NCBI RefSeq assembly: GCF_023630255.1
Contig: NZ_JALPRS010000001.1
Location: 1,798,001-1,862,000 of the forward strand
Reading direction: 5' to 3'
From: Pontibacter deserti
Lineage (GTDB): Bacteria > Bacteroidota > Bacteroidia > Cytophagales > Hymenobacteraceae
DNA length: 64,000 nt
The notes below the pieces were generated by a model. The model searched no databases and had not been told where the DNA came from. It worked only from the letters and a program-made list of their open reading frames with translations. The translations under genes and the position numbers were made by a program. Of the stretch, positions 25,645 through 35,047 are shown piece after piece. The stretch's first letter is position 1; each line of letters opens with the position of its first letter.

Positions 25645-26424
25645 CTATGCCTGAAAAATCCGTTTTATGATGCGAAGTTTATGGGAATAGCGTTTGCGGT
25701 CGGCGTTATAAATGCCATTATGATCCAGGGTATCAATACGCACTTCGCCACTGGCATGCATTATCTTCTGATCTTCTAAAACGATGCCTACGTGTATAAT
25801 ACGCCCTTCCTCATTATCAAAAAAGGCAAGATCGCCGGGTTGGGTCTGGTTCACAAAATGTACTTCTTCGCCACTAGTAACCTGCTGGTAAGCATCGCGG
25901 GGCAGCTGCACGCCACAGATACCATATACCTGTTGGGCAAAGCCTGAGCAGTCTATCCCGAACACTGATTTACCACCCCACAGGTAAGGTGCCTTCATAA
26001 AATTATGGGCTACTTTAACCAGTTGGGCAGTATTAGACTCTACGCCAGGGTTAGAAGCACGGCCGCTATAATGGTACATCTGTTCGCCAATGCGCACGTT
26101 GATACCATCAAAAAAAGGCAGATAAGCACCTATACCTACTGGTATGCGCCCATCAGCATTACTTACTATCTGCACCAGGTCCAGAGCGCGCGGGTGTTGT
26201 GCTTGTTTCCACTCCTGGTAATATTCTTTTGAAACCGGCGTATGCTGATTCTGGTCAACCCAGCCTTGGTAACCATCTGTGGCTAGCTGTATGCGCACCC
26301 ATTTCTCCTGGCGACTTATGATCTCATAGCACTCCCCAAAGAGCAACTGTGTTACCAGTTCGGCCCTGTTAGATGGTTCGGCGCGCATCGGCACCAGGCT
26401 CAGCATACTTATTCCGTAGTCCAA
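25645..26424 (-). CDS. NlpC/P60 (C40) peptidase with SH3-type N-terminus
   Basis: 259 residues. The first half has two SH3-like segments (M-R-A-E-P-S-N-R-A-E-L-V-T-Q-L-L-F-G-E and the W-V-R-I-Q-L-A-T-D-G-Y-Q-G-W-V core). The C-terminal half is the NlpC/P60 domain: catalytic Cys in F-G-I-D-C-S-G-F-A-Q-Q-V, the His in R-I-I-H-V-G-I-V-L, and the polar third residue in I-M-H-A-S-G. Such enzymes cleave gamma-D-Glu-diaminopimelate bonds in peptidoglycan peptides. No obvious signal peptide is visible, suggesting a cytosolic muropeptide-recycling role like YkfC. Confidence 0.88.
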   Translation of the reverse strand: MDYGISMLSLVPMRAEPSNRAELVTQLLFGECYEIISRQEKWVRIQLATDGYQGWVDQNQHTPVSKEYYQEWKQAQHPRALDLVQIVSNADGRIPVGIGAYLPFFDGINVRIGEQMYHYSGRASNPGVESNTAQLVKVAHNFMKAPYLWGGKSVFGIDCSGFAQQVYGICGVQLPRDAYQQVTSGEEVHFVNQTQPGDLAFFDNEEGRIIHVGIVLEDQKIMHASGEVRIDTLDHNGIYNADRKRYSHKLRIIKRIFQA

Positions 26425-26538
26425 TTTCTTTAATTTTGAATGAGTGAATTTTGAATAACTGAATATCTAGGAATTGAATTCTGAAGGTGTGTAGGAATTT
26501 AAATATTCACTCATTCACTCCGTCAAAATTCAAAATTA
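26425..26538. repeat. Low-complexity TTTTGAATGAGTGAA repeats
   Basis: The gap is built of related words on both strands: AATTTTGAATGAGTGAA near 26430-26450, and the complements ATTCACTCATTCACTC and AAAATTCAAAATT near 26505-26537. It can fold into an imperfect AT-rich hairpin between the smpB stop and the NlpC/P60 start. Function unknown. Confidence 0.6.
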
Positions 26539-27006
26539 TTAATAGCCACTTCTGTCCAGCTCGCGTTTGATGTCTTTGGCTTTGATGTCTTCGCGCTTGT
26601 CGTATAGTTTCTTACCGCGTGCAAGGGCAATCTCTACTTTGGCAAAACCTCGGTCGTTAATGAAAAAACGAGTTGGGATGATGGTTACCCCCTGCTCTTC
26701 GGCACCTTTCTCCAGTTTGCGCAGCTCCCGTTTGTTAAGCAACAATTTGCGCGGGCGCATGGGTTCGTGGTTATAGTGCGTACCTTCGGTGTAGGTAGAG
26801 ATATGCGTGTTATGCAGCCACAACTCTTCGTTATGGAAAACACAGTACCCATCCTGCATGTTCACTTTGCCTTCGCGTATCGATTTGATTTCGGTACCCA
26901 TCAGCATAATACCGGCGGTATACTTCTCCAGGAACTGGTACTCGAAGGAGGCCCTGCGGTTAACAATGTTTACGTGTTTCTGTATTCTGTCCTTGTCTTT
27001 GGCCAT
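26539..27006 (-). CDS. smpB: SsrA-binding protein
   Basis: 155 residues, normal length. N-R-R-A-S-F-E-Y-Q-F-L-E, G-I-M-L-M-G-T-E-I-K-S-I-R, L-W-L-H-N-T-H-I, and the basic C-terminal tail with K-K-L-Y-D-K-R-E-D-I-K all match SmpB. It loads tmRNA onto stalled ribosomes for trans-translation. It starts 1 nt after the stop of the thioesterase gene, so the two are probably co-transcribed. No ssrA gene was found in the window. Confidence 0.97.
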   Translation of the reverse strand: MAKDKDRIQKHVNIVNRRASFEYQFLEKYTAGIMLMGTEIKSIREGKVNMQDGYCVFHNEELWLHNTHISTYTEGTHYNHEPMRPRKLLLNKRELRKLEKGAEEQGVTIIPTRFFINDRGFAKVEIALARGKKLYDKREDIKAKDIKRELDRSGY

Positions 27007-27402
27007 TTATACTTGCTTTGGTGCCAAAACTTTGGCTAATTTTTCTTTTTTCAAAATTTTCTGACCGGTTTCTCCGTCTGCTACTAACCTGTCTCCTACG
27101 CGGGCTTCATAACTGCAGATCACTTCGTGGCCGTTCACTTCTTTTAAAGTGGCAGTTATAGTTATAGTTTCACTTTCAAAAGCAGGTCCTTTATGGTTGA
27201 TCGTCAGAAAAGTACCTATCCCTTCTTCATCCTTTTCTTTCATCTCCAGCACAAACAATCTACCGGCCCACTCCGCAGCCTGAGCCAGCGAAAATGTAGA
27301 GCAAACAGCATGTACCAAGCCATCCTCAAAACGGGCAAAGTCCGCAGCAGTTACAAGCTTCTGGTATACTTTGGTGTCGCCTAACTGGAAAGGGTTATGC
27401 AT
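27007..27402 (-). CDS. Hotdog-fold thioesterase-like protein
   Basis: 131 residues. After a strand-rich start, F-E-D-G-L-V-H-A-V-C-S-T-F-S-L-A-Q-A-A-E-W-A-G-R forms the long central helix of the hotdog fold, then come G-I-G-T-F-L-T-I-N-H-K-G-P-A and three more strands, as in the FlK-like thioesterase group. The catalytic residues of that group are only partly recognisable, so the substrate (an acyl-CoA or acyl-ACP) is open. It ends directly before smpB and may share its transcript. Confidence 0.7.
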   Translation of the reverse strand: MHNPFQLGDTKVYQKLVTAADFARFEDGLVHAVCSTFSLAQAAEWAGRLFVLEMKEKDEEGIGTFLTINHKGPAFESETITITATLKEVNGHEVICSYEARVGDRLVADGETGQKILKKEKLAKVLAPKQV

Positions 27403-27455
27403 TTTTTATGAATCTGGATTTACAGGATGAATAGATTTCAGTTACTATCCTAAAA

Positions 27456-28463
27456 CTATAATTTCATTCTCGGATCAGGGCTGGCATACTGGTCAGCGAA
27501 GTCTCCTTTAAGGTACTGGTAATGGGCAGCCATCGCAATCATACCTGCATTGTCGGTACAGTATTGGAAGGCGGGGATATACACATTCCAGTTATACTTC
27601 TTGGCATAGTCCTGCAGGGCAGCACGCAAGCCAGAGTTAGCCGACACCCCACCGGCAATCGCTACTTCTTTTATACCTAAGTCCTTTGTGGCCTGCACCA
27701 CTTTCTTCAGCAAGGTCTTGATTAACGTATGTTGCACACTGGCGCAAATATCGTTTATGTTTTCCTGTACAAAGTTCGGGTTCTCCTTCGTTCTATCTCT
27801 CAGGAAGTATAACACAGAAGTTTTGATACCACTGAAAGAGTAATCGTAGCCGGGCATGTTACCCACCGGGAACTCGAACGCTTTCGGGTTACCCTGGGCA
27901 GCTGCTTTGTCCAGCATCGGTCCGCCCGGGTAAGGCAGGCCTAGCATTTTGGCAGTTTTATCGAAGGCCTCTCCTACTGCATCGTCGGTAGTTTGCCCGA
28001 TGATCTCCATATCCAGGTGGTCTTTTACCAACACGATCTGGGTATGGCCACCGCTAACGGTCAGGCACAGGAACGGAAAGTTTGGTTTCGGGTCTTCTAT
28101 AAAATGGGCCAGAATGTGTGCCTGCATGTGGTTTACATCGATCAGCGGGATGTTTAAACCCAGTGCAAACGACTTGGCAAACGAGCAGCCAACCAGCAAG
28201 GCACCTAAAAGGCCGGGGCCACGCGTAAAAGCCACTGCACTTAACTCATTTTTAGTTACATTTGCTGTGTTTAAGGCTTCGGTTACAACAGGTATAATGT
28301 TTTGCTGATGTGCTCTGGAAGCAAGTTCTGGTACCACGCCGCCATACTTTTCGTGAACGGCCTGAGTAGCAATTATATTCGACAAAACTTTGCCGCCGCG
28401 AATAACGGCTGCCGAGGTCTCGTCGCAGGAAGATTCAATAGCTAAAATTGTAGGTTCGGTCAT
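27456..28463 (-). CDS. tsaD: tRNA N6-threonylcarbamoyladenosine transferase (TsaD)
   Basis: 335 residues. E-S-S-C-D-E-T-S near the start is the family signature, then the metal-binding H-M-Q-A-H (111-115 region), V-S-G-G-H-T-Q-I, and G-G-V-S-A-N-S-G-L-R near the C-terminus, which closes the nucleotide site of the ASKHA fold. It transfers threonylcarbamoyl from the TsaC product to A37 of ANN-decoding tRNAs together with TsaB/TsaE, encoded elsewhere. Its ATG lies 3 nt from the start of the divergent tamB gene. Confidence 0.97.
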   Translation of the reverse strand: MTEPTILAIESSCDETSAAVIRGGKVLSNIIATQAVHEKYGGVVPELASRAHQQNIIPVVTEALNTANVTKNELSAVAFTRGPGLLGALLVGCSFAKSFALGLNIPLIDVNHMQAHILAHFIEDPKPNFPFLCLTVSGGHTQIVLVKDHLDMEIIGQTTDDAVGEAFDKTAKMLGLPYPGGPMLDKAAAQGNPKAFEFPVGNMPGYDYSFSGIKTSVLYFLRDRTKENPNFVQENINDICASVQHTLIKTLLKKVVQATKDLGIKEVAIAGGVSANSGLRAALQDYAKKYNWNVYIPAFQYCTDNAGMIAMAAHYQYLKGDFADQYASPDPRMKL

Positions 28464-28466
28464 CTT

Positions 28467-31400
28467 TTGGAAAAAGAACAGTCCATAAATTACTTCAAAG
28501 TTATAGGAAAAGCTATTCTTAAAATAGTTTTGGGGCTGTTTGCATTCCTTTTGTTGCTATTTATACTTGTTTTTTTTGCTATCCGCATACCTGCCGTTCA
28601 GACTAAAATAGCCCAACGCGCCGCTACCTGGCTCTCCGAAGCTACAAATCATGATGTATCAGTAGGCCGTGTCGACATTGAGTTTTTCAGTAACGTGATT
28701 CTGGAACGGGTACAGGTACGCGACTATAAACAGAACGAGCTCTTCTACGTTGGCCGCATCGAAGCCGATATTGCCGCTTTCTCAATCCTGAACCCGAACT
28801 CGCTGAGTATAGCCACCCTGGAGCTGCAGGAGCCACGCGCCAACCTGGTATACTATCAAGGATCAGATACCCTGAATGCCGGTGCCTTCTTCAGCGCTCT
28901 CAGCGATCTGTTTGTAAAAGACACCACCAAAGTTTCCAAACCCTTTAAGTTCGACCTGCAGGAGCTTATACTTAAGAACGGCCGCTTTACTTACGACGAT
29001 TTTAACAAGCCACTATCTGAGCATGGCATGGACTATGCCCACCTGACCGTGGACAGCATTTACGGCCATTTCGATGAGCTTGTACTTGCTGATACGTTAA
29101 AAGCCAACATCTCCAACTTCAGCGCCATCGAGACACGCTCCAATACCAACCTGCGCCGCCTCGATACAAAGATGACCTATTCCGCCACGTTCTGGGAATG
29201 GGCCGACCTGAATTTAAGGGTGCAGGATAGCCATGTGCGGGACTATGTGCGTTTCGACTTCAAACGGTTTGGCAACTTCAGGAATTTTAACGACAGCGTT
29301 ACCATGACGGCCAACCTGCACGATTCGTACGCCTACGCCCGCGACATCTCCATATTCACAACGCTGCTGAAAGGTTATGAGAACGAAGAGATACAAATAA
29401 ACTCCATCAACTATAAAGGAAAGGTATCAAACTTTAAAGCTGATAGTGTTGATCTTAAGTATGGCCAGAACACGCATATAGTAGGAAGTATAAGTGCCGA
29501 TGGATTACCAAACGTACGGGAAACTTTCGCCAACCTGAAACTGCAACCATCCACGATAGATGCCGACGACATTAAACAGTTCCTGCCACGCGATGCTTAT
29601 GAAGTTGTAGATCGTTTGGGAATCGTAAAGCTGGATGGCCGTTTCCTGGGTTTTTACAACGACTTTGTAGCCAACGGTAGTTTTGTAACGGCTCTGGGCA
29701 ATGTTCGTTCCGACATCAACTTAAAAATAGACGACGACAAGCGCAGCTCCTCTTATAAAGGATTTGTAAGCACCAACGGCTTTAACCTGGGCAAACTCAT
29801 TAACCGCACCGACCTAATCCAGACCATTTCGATGAGCGGTAAGGTGGCCGGATCGGGCTTTACCCTGGAGGACGCCAACGTAGATATGGATGCTACTATC
29901 CGGCAGCTATACTTTAAGAACTATAACTATCAGAACATAGTAGCCAACGGCAACCTGAGCCGGCAGAAGTTTGTAGGTGAAGTCTCTGTAAACGATCCGA
30001 ACCTTGTAATAGCTGCTGATGGTGAAATTTTCCTGAACGATGGCGAGCAGGCTTTTAATGTTATGGCGAACCTGCAGAAGGTAGACCTTAGAGCTCTCGG
30101 CTTATCCAAAGATCCGTTTACCGTCAGCGCCAACGCTAACCTCGATTTCAAAGGCCTGCGCCTGGATGACTTTGTAGGTGTAGCCAGCTTTGCCAACGCA
30201 ACTATAAATTATAAAGGAAAAGAGCTGGCCTTAGATTCACTTTATATTAACTCAGAAATTGTGGAAGGACAACGGGCGCTAAATCTTGTTTCAGATCTGG
30301 TAACCCTGAACCTGGATGGCAACTTTGCTTACTCTACGCTTATAGATGACCTGACCCAACTGGCAGAAGAGTATAAACTCAATTTTGAAAGTATAGATGC
30401 CGCCACCCAAGCCTATTACCGACGCAAGGCAAAAGGCGATGCAAAGGATTATGCCCTGAACTATACTTTATACCTGAAGGATGCCAACCCGCTTCTTCAG
30501 CTATTTGTGCCTGACCTGGCCATATCTAAGAATACAAATATTGAAGGTTCGTTTACGCATGGCAACACGGTTATAGTTAACATGTTCGGCACAATAGATA
30601 CCATCTCCTATGCCGACTATAACCTCTACCGCAATACGTTCGACATTACTTCTTCTAAATTACAGCACAGCCCTGATGTGCTCGCAAGTATAATTTATAC
30701 TTCGGAGCAGCAACAATTGCCAACTGCCGGCCAGACACAGGATTTTTACCTGGAAGGCATCTGGAGTGAGCGTAAGATAGACTTTGCCACCAGCGTGCGG
30801 CAGCCAGAAGAAAACAACCGCGCTACCATTACCGGCGACCTCAATTTCCTGGAGAACCAGATACAGCTGGTATTTGATAAATCTAACATTGTGCTCCGCG
30901 ATATGCCCTGGGCCTTTACACCAGGCAACACTATAGTTATCGGTGATGCGGGCAGAACCATTAACTTCGAAAACTTTGCAGTAACCAACCAGGAGCAGGT
31001 AGTACGAGCAGCAGGCACTATTTCCGAAGACCCGAACAGCAGGCTTACCTTAAATGTAGAACAGTTTGACCTGCGCAACCTGAATACCCTGATGACCGAA
31101 AAGATTGCCGGAACGCTTAACGGGCAGATTGTGGCACAGGATATTTACAACCGTGCTCTGCTCAACATTACCGCACGTGTTGATTCCTTTCATTTGGATG
31201 ACTTCCTGATTGGGAATATTGACGGCACAGCCAACTGGAACAATACACTGAAGCAAATGGTGGTAGATGTGGGCATCGACAGGAATAACAAAAAGGTGCT
31301 GACAGTAACAGGTAACTATAACCCTAATGCCACCGAAGACCAGCTGGACCTGCTTGCCGTGATGGACCAGGCACAGCTCAAAATGGTAGAGCCACTCATC

Positions 31401-32996
31401 AAACCTATACTTTCTGACCTTGAGGGAGACATGGAAGGGCGTGTGCGTATACTTGGCAGGCTCGGTGCACCAATTCTGAAAGGCTCGGTGATGGTATCAA
31501 ACGGGCAGTTTAAATTCGATTACCTGAACACCACTTACCACTTTAACGATCGTGTTTACCTTGGCCCGAACAGTATCAGTTTCCGGAATGCTCAATTGAA
31601 AGACCTGTTTGGCAACTCTGCAACTGTTACAGGCGGCATTGCCCACGACGGGTTCGAAAACATGGTAATAGACCTGAGCGCCCGCTACCGCAATTTCATG
31701 ATACTGAACACAACGGCTGAGCACAACGAATTATATTACGGAACTGCCTTTGGAACAGGAACTGCCAGTATACTTGGTCCGGTAGATAACCTGCGCATAA
31801 ACGTGGATGCCCGCAGCGAAGAGAACACCCGTCTTGTTATTCCCTTGGATAACCAGGAAAGTATAGCCCGCAAAGACTTCATTAATTTTGTTACCCGCAC
31901 CCCGGATAGCCTGGCAGTGGCCGTAGATGATCAGAAAGTGGACCTGTCAGGCATCAACATGAATTTCAACCTGGATGTGACCGATGATGCTTATTTCGAG
32001 ATCATTATAGATAGAACAACCGGTGACGTAATTCGCGGATCCGGCAGCGGCGATATAAGAATGACCATCGACACACGCGGGGACTTTAACATGTTTGGCG
32101 TGTTTGAGATCTCGAAAGGGGCATATAACCTGAATTTGCTGGAAGGACTGGTAACCCGCGAATTTAACGTACAGCCTGGCAGTACCATCACCTGGAACGG
32201 AGATCCATTGGGCGGCATCATGAACATTACAGGTAACTATACCCAGATGGCATCGCTGCCGGTACAGGAAACAAGCACCTTGCAAGGCCGCTACCCTATA
32301 ACTGCCGTTATTGACCTGGATGGACCATTGCTTACGCCGCAGATTACTTTGGGGTTAAATTTTGACCAGGTACCTCAAACTGCAGAAACCGAAGCCTTGA
32401 CGAGCGCCATACAAAGTGATGAAGCCGAGCTGAACCGGCAGGTATTCAGTTTAATGGTTTTGGGCAGATTATCACCACAAGGAACATTTAGCACAGTAGA
32501 TGCGGGCTCCACGGCGGTAGGTGGTAGTTTGGGTAGTTTGCTCTCAGGCCAGCTAAGCAGCTTCCTGAACAGTATAGACAGTAACCTTGAAATTGATATA
32601 GGTCTGGGAAATATTGACCAGGATGCACTTTCGTCGTTACAGGTACGTTTAAGTTATTCGTTTTTCCAGGGCAGGCTGCGTGTAACAAGCGAAGCAGGTT
32701 TAGGTACAAGTAACGTAGTGGGCACCACAAGCGACAATAGTTACCAGGGAGACTGGTCACTGGAGTATTATATAACAAAAAGCGGTGAGCTACGCGGACG
32801 TTTAGAGTATAACACCATTCCGCGCGGGCTGGTAGACAGGCGAACAAACCGCCAAAGTTTTAGTTTACTGCATACCAAGCGCTTCGATAACCTGAAAGAA
32901 CTGTTTATGAGCAACCGACGCCAACGAAGGCTCGAAGAACAGGAACGAGAGCAGATCATACTTGACTCCGACCCAAGACTGAACCTGGAACAATAA
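28467..32996 (+). CDS. tamB: TamB-like translocation/assembly module protein
   Basis: 1509 residues. The TTG at 28467 is the only usable start: an in-frame TAA ends at 28445 and no ATG or GTG lies between. A single N-terminal membrane anchor (about 14-36) is followed by over a thousand residues of repetitive beta strands and, in the last 450, the TamB (DUF490) domain with I-R-G-S-G-S-G-D-I-R and G-D-F-N-M-F-G-V-F-E-I. It bridges inner and outer membranes and works with an Omp85 protein in outer-membrane protein insertion or lipid transport. Head to head with tsaD, as in many Bacteroidota. Confidence 0.92.
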   Translation: MEKEQSINYFKVIGKAILKIVLGLFAFLLLLFILVFFAIRIPAVQTKIAQRAATWLSEATNHDVSVGRVDIEFFSNVILERVQVRDYKQNELFYVGRIEADIAAFSILNPNSLSIATLELQEPRANLVYYQGSDTLNAGAFFSALSDLFVKDTTKVSKPFKFDLQELILKNGRFTYDDFNKPLSEHGMDYAHLTVDSIYGHFDELVLADTLKANISNFSAIETRSNTNLRRLDTKMTYSATFWEWADLNLRVQDSHVRDYVRFDFKRFGNFRNFNDSVTMTANLHDSYAYARDISIFTTLLKGYENEEIQINSINYKGKVSNFKADSVDLKYGQNTHIVGSISADGLPNVRETFANLKLQPSTIDADDIKQFLPRDAYEVVDRLGIVKLDGRFLGFYNDFVANGSFVTALGNVRSDINLKIDDDKRSSSYKGFVSTNGFNLGKLINRTDLIQTISMSGKVAGSGFTLEDANVDMDATIRQLYFKNYNYQNIVANGNLSRQKFVGEVSVNDPNLVIAADGEIFLNDGEQAFNVMANLQKVDLRALGLSKDPFTVSANANLDFKGLRLDDFVGVASFANATINYKGKELALDSLYINSEIVEGQRALNLVSDLVTLNLDGNFAYSTLIDDLTQLAEEYKLNFESIDAATQAYYRRKAKGDAKDYALNYTLYLKDANPLLQLFVPDLAISKNTNIEGSFTHGNTVIVNMFGTIDTISYADYNLYRNTFDITSSKLQHSPDVLASIIYTSEQQQLPTAGQTQDFYLEGIWSERKIDFATSVRQPEENNRATITGDLNFLENQIQLVFDKSNIVLRDMPWAFTPGNTIVIGDAGRTINFENFAVTNQEQVVRAAGTISEDPNSRLTLNVEQFDLRNLNTLMTEKIAGTLNGQIVAQDIYNRALLNITARVDSFHLDDFLIGNIDGTANWNNTLKQMVVDVGIDRNNKKVLTVTGNYNPNATEDQLDLLAVMDQAQLKMVEPLIKPILSDLEGDMEGRVRILGRLGAPILKGSVMVSNGQFKFDYLNTTYHFNDRVYLGPNSISFRNAQLKDLFGNSATVTGGIAHDGFENMVIDLSARYRNFMILNTTAEHNELYYGTAFGTGTASILGPVDNLRINVDARSEENTRLVIPLDNQESIARKDFINFVTRTPDSLAVAVDDQKVDLSGINMNFNLDVTDDAYFEIIIDRTTGDVIRGSGSGDIRMTIDTRGDFNMFGVFEISKGAYNLNLLEGLVTREFNVQPGSTITWNGDPLGGIMNITGNYTQMASLPVQETSTLQGRYPITAVIDLDGPLLTPQITLGLNFDQVPQTAETEALTSAIQSDEAELNRQVFSLMVLGRLSPQGTFSTVDAGSTAVGGSLGSLLSGQLSSFLNSIDSNLEIDIGLGNIDQDALSSLQVRLSYSFFQGRLRVTSEAGLGTSNVVGTTSDNSYQGDWSLEYYITKSGELRGRLEYNTIPRGLVDRRTNRQSFSLLHTKRFDNLKELFMSNRRQRRLEEQEREQIILDSDPRLNLEQ

Positions 32997-33000
32997 ATAA

Positions 33001-33036
33001 AAGCCCTGCCAGTTACTTGTGCAGGGCTTTTTGTTT
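33001..33036 (+). terminator. Terminator of tamB
   Basis: Perfect 7-bp arms GCCCTGC (33003-33009) and GCAGGGC (33021-33027) flanked by A-rich and T-rich runs. Confidence 0.85.
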
Positions 33037-33074
33037 TACCACTAACTCCTTTCCTTATTTTTAAAATATATTCC

Positions 33075-33082
33075 TAATTTTG
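33075..33082 (+). promoter_or_regulatory. -7 box (TAATTTTG) for the ftsX operon
   Basis: Exact TAnnTTTG match directly before an ATG at 33084. Transcription would start at or after that ATG, so translation more likely begins at the second ATG (33099), which has GGAAGGAG eight bases upstream. No clear TTG at -33. Confidence 0.55.
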
Positions 33083-33098
33083 TATGGAAGGAGTACCT

Positions 33099-33995
33099 AT
33101 GGCAAAGCAACACAAATCTGTTAAAAAGAAGAAGCTCGGAAATTACCCACATACCATGGTGGTGTTTAGTATCTCACTCGCCCTGTTCGTGATCGGGCTG
33201 TTTGGGTTGCTGCTCATCCACGCCAGTAAATTATCCGAAAAAGTGAAGGAAAGTATTGAAATGCAGCTTTACCTTGACAAGAACTTAACGGGCGTACAGC
33301 TTGCCAATATCCAGAAAAAATTAGCCGCTAAAGAATACGTGGCAGTAAAAGGCGATACGGCTCAGGTTCGTTTTGTTTCGAAAGAAGAAGGCGCCAAAGC
33401 CTTTTTAGAAGAAACCGGCGAAGATTTTATGTCCTTTTTAGGGGAGAACCCGCTGCGCGATGCCTATGTGCTTAAAATAAATGCTGATAATGCGACCTCT
33501 GCCCAGCTTAAGGGTATAAAAAACGACCTGGAAGGAATAGAAGGCGTGCACGAAGTACAGTATGTAGAAAGCCTGATCGAATCCATCAACACCAACATTA
33601 AAAAGATCAGTATTATACTGCTTGGCTTTGCAGCGATACTTTTATTAGTAGTAACTATACTTATTAATAATACAATAAAACTGGCCTTATACTCGCAACG
33701 CTTCCTGATCCGAAGTATGCAGTTGGTTGGTGCTACCGGTTACTTTATACAGCGCCCTTTCCTGAAGCGGGCAGCATGGCAGGGCGTTATGAGCGGGGTC
33801 ATAGCCTCTCTACTTCTTTTTGGCCTGATGCAATACGCTTATACCCAGATCGAAGAACTGAAACTGCTCCGCGACGACGAGCAGACCTATATCCTGATGG
33901 GGGCACTACTCGTAATTGGCTGCATTATCGGGTTCCTGAGCTCTTACCGCTCGGTGCGCAAATACCTGCGCTTATCACTAGATGAACTATATTAA
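33099..33995 (+). CDS. ftsX: Cell division protein FtsX
   Basis: 298 residues from the ATG at 33099, chosen because a strong GGAAGGAG precedes it and the -7 box sits just upstream of the alternative start at 33084. Basic N-terminus, a first membrane helix (about 20-45 of the product), a periplasmic domain of about 120 residues (S-I-E-M-Q-L-Y-L-D-K-N through V-Q-Y-V-E-S-L), and three C-terminal helices with the motif S-M-Q-L-V-G-A-T, typical of FtsX/MacB permeases. With FtsE (not in the window) it regulates peptidoglycan hydrolases at the septum. First gene of a five-gene operon. Confidence 0.93.
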   Translation: MAKQHKSVKKKKLGNYPHTMVVFSISLALFVIGLFGLLLIHASKLSEKVKESIEMQLYLDKNLTGVQLANIQKKLAAKEYVAVKGDTAQVRFVSKEEGAKAFLEETGEDFMSFLGENPLRDAYVLKINADNATSAQLKGIKNDLEGIEGVHEVQYVESLIESINTNIKKISIILLGFAAILLLVVTILINNTIKLALYSQRFLIRSMQLVGATGYFIQRPFLKRAAWQGVMSGVIASLLLFGLMQYAYTQIEELKLLRDDEQTYILMGALLVIGCIIGFLSSYRSVRKYLRLSLDELY

Positions 33996-33996
33996 C

Positions 33997-34212
33997 ATGG
34001 AAAATAAAGACAGACTTGCCTTTGGCAGAAAAAATTACATCCTGATGCTGGTTGGCATTGTGGTACTGGCAATCGGTTTCATCATCATGACACTGGATAC
34101 TGAGCAGTACGGACTTGGCTTTATGGGAATTACCTTAGGCCCTATCGTTGTATTCACCGGATTCATCATCGAATTTTTTGCCATCCTTGTAAAAGACAAA
34201 AACCACCACTAA
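33997..34212 (+). CDS. DUF3098 small membrane protein
   Basis: 71 residues from the ATG at 33997, one base after the ftsX stop; an in-frame ATG at 33982 overlaps ftsX and is less likely. F-G-R-K-N-Y-I-L-M-L-V-G-I precedes the first of two membrane helices, with G-I-T-L-G-P-I-V-V at the start of the second. DUF3098 proteins sit between ftsX and uppP across Bacteroidota, hinting at a role in division or envelope assembly, but none has been characterised as far as I know. Confidence 0.85.
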   Translation: MENKDRLAFGRKNYILMLVGIVVLAIGFIIMTLDTEQYGLGFMGITLGPIVVFTGFIIEFFAILVKDKNHH

Positions 34213-35046
34213 ATGAGCGTTTGGCAGGCTATACTTTTAGCCATTATTGAAGGACTTACCGAGTTTTTACCTATTTCCTCTACCGGGCACATGATCATTG
34301 CATCAGCCCTGATGGGAATAAATGAGTTACCGATTACCAAAATCCTGACAGTTAATATCCAGTTTGGGGCTATACTTTCGGTGGTGGTGCTGTACTGGCG
34401 CCGCTTTCTGCAAAGCTTCGAGTTTTATAAAAAGCTGCTGATTGCCTTTATACCTGCTGCCGTAATTGGCTTTGCGCTAAATGATGTGGTAGATGCCATG
34501 CTGGAGAGCGTAGTGATAACTGCTGTTTCACTGGTTATAGGTGGTGTGGTGCTGTTATTTGTAGACAAGTGGTTTGCTTACGCTGAAAAGACCTCTGTAA
34601 ACTATAAAAATGCCTTCCTGATAGGTTTAGCGCAATGTGTGGCTATGATACCAGGCGTTTCGCGCTCGGCTGCATCTATTATAGGTGGTATGGCACAGGG
34701 CATAGATCGTAAAACAGCTGCAGAATTCTCCTTTTTCCTGGCGGTGCCTACTATGCTGGCTGCAGCTACGTACAAACTTCTCACAGACCTGTTGCAACTG
34801 GAAATATCCGATATCGTGAAATTCGATTGGGAGAAAATTCAGAATAGTTTTGAAATAATTACTCCTAACGACCTAAAGCTGCTGTTGATCGGTAATTTTG
34901 TAGCCTTTATAGTTGCCATGCTGGCTATCCGCTTTTTTATAAGTTTCCTGACCAAGTATGGCTTTAAGATGTTTGGCTACTACCGAATAGCATTAGGTAT
35001 TCTGCTGCTGGCGCTGCTGGCATTGGGAGTAGATTTAAAAGTATAA
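34213..35046 (+). CDS. uppP: Undecaprenyl-diphosphate phosphatase (BacA type)
   Basis: 277 residues with about eight membrane segments. Both signature loops are intact: [14 protein letters not shown] near residue 14 and [13 protein letters not shown] near residue 150. It dephosphorylates undecaprenyl diphosphate to recycle the lipid carrier for peptidoglycan and the O-antigen-type glycans encoded near 40-50 kb. The start abuts the DUF3098 stop and truB begins one base after its stop, so translation is probably coupled. Confidence 0.96.
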   Translation: MSVWQAILLAIIEGLTEFLPISSTGHMIIASALMGINELPITKILTVNIQFGAILSVVVLYWRRFLQSFEFYKKLLIAFIPAAVIGFALNDVVDAMLESVVITAVSLVIGGVVLLFVDKWFAYAEKTSVNYKNAFLIGLAQCVAMIPGVSRSAASIIGGMAQGIDRKTAAEFSFFLAVPTMLAAATYKLLTDLLQLEISDIVKFDWEKIQNSFEIITPNDLKLLLIGNFVAFIVAMLAIRFFISFLTKYGFKMFGYYRIALGILLLALLALGVDLKV

Positions 35047-35047
35047 A

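Noticed and set aside
34081..34212. Separate annotation of the first ATG at 33982 for the DUF3098 protein
   Set aside because: That start overlaps the end of ftsX by 14 nt and adds residues absent from the conserved core; the ATG at 33997 is preferred.
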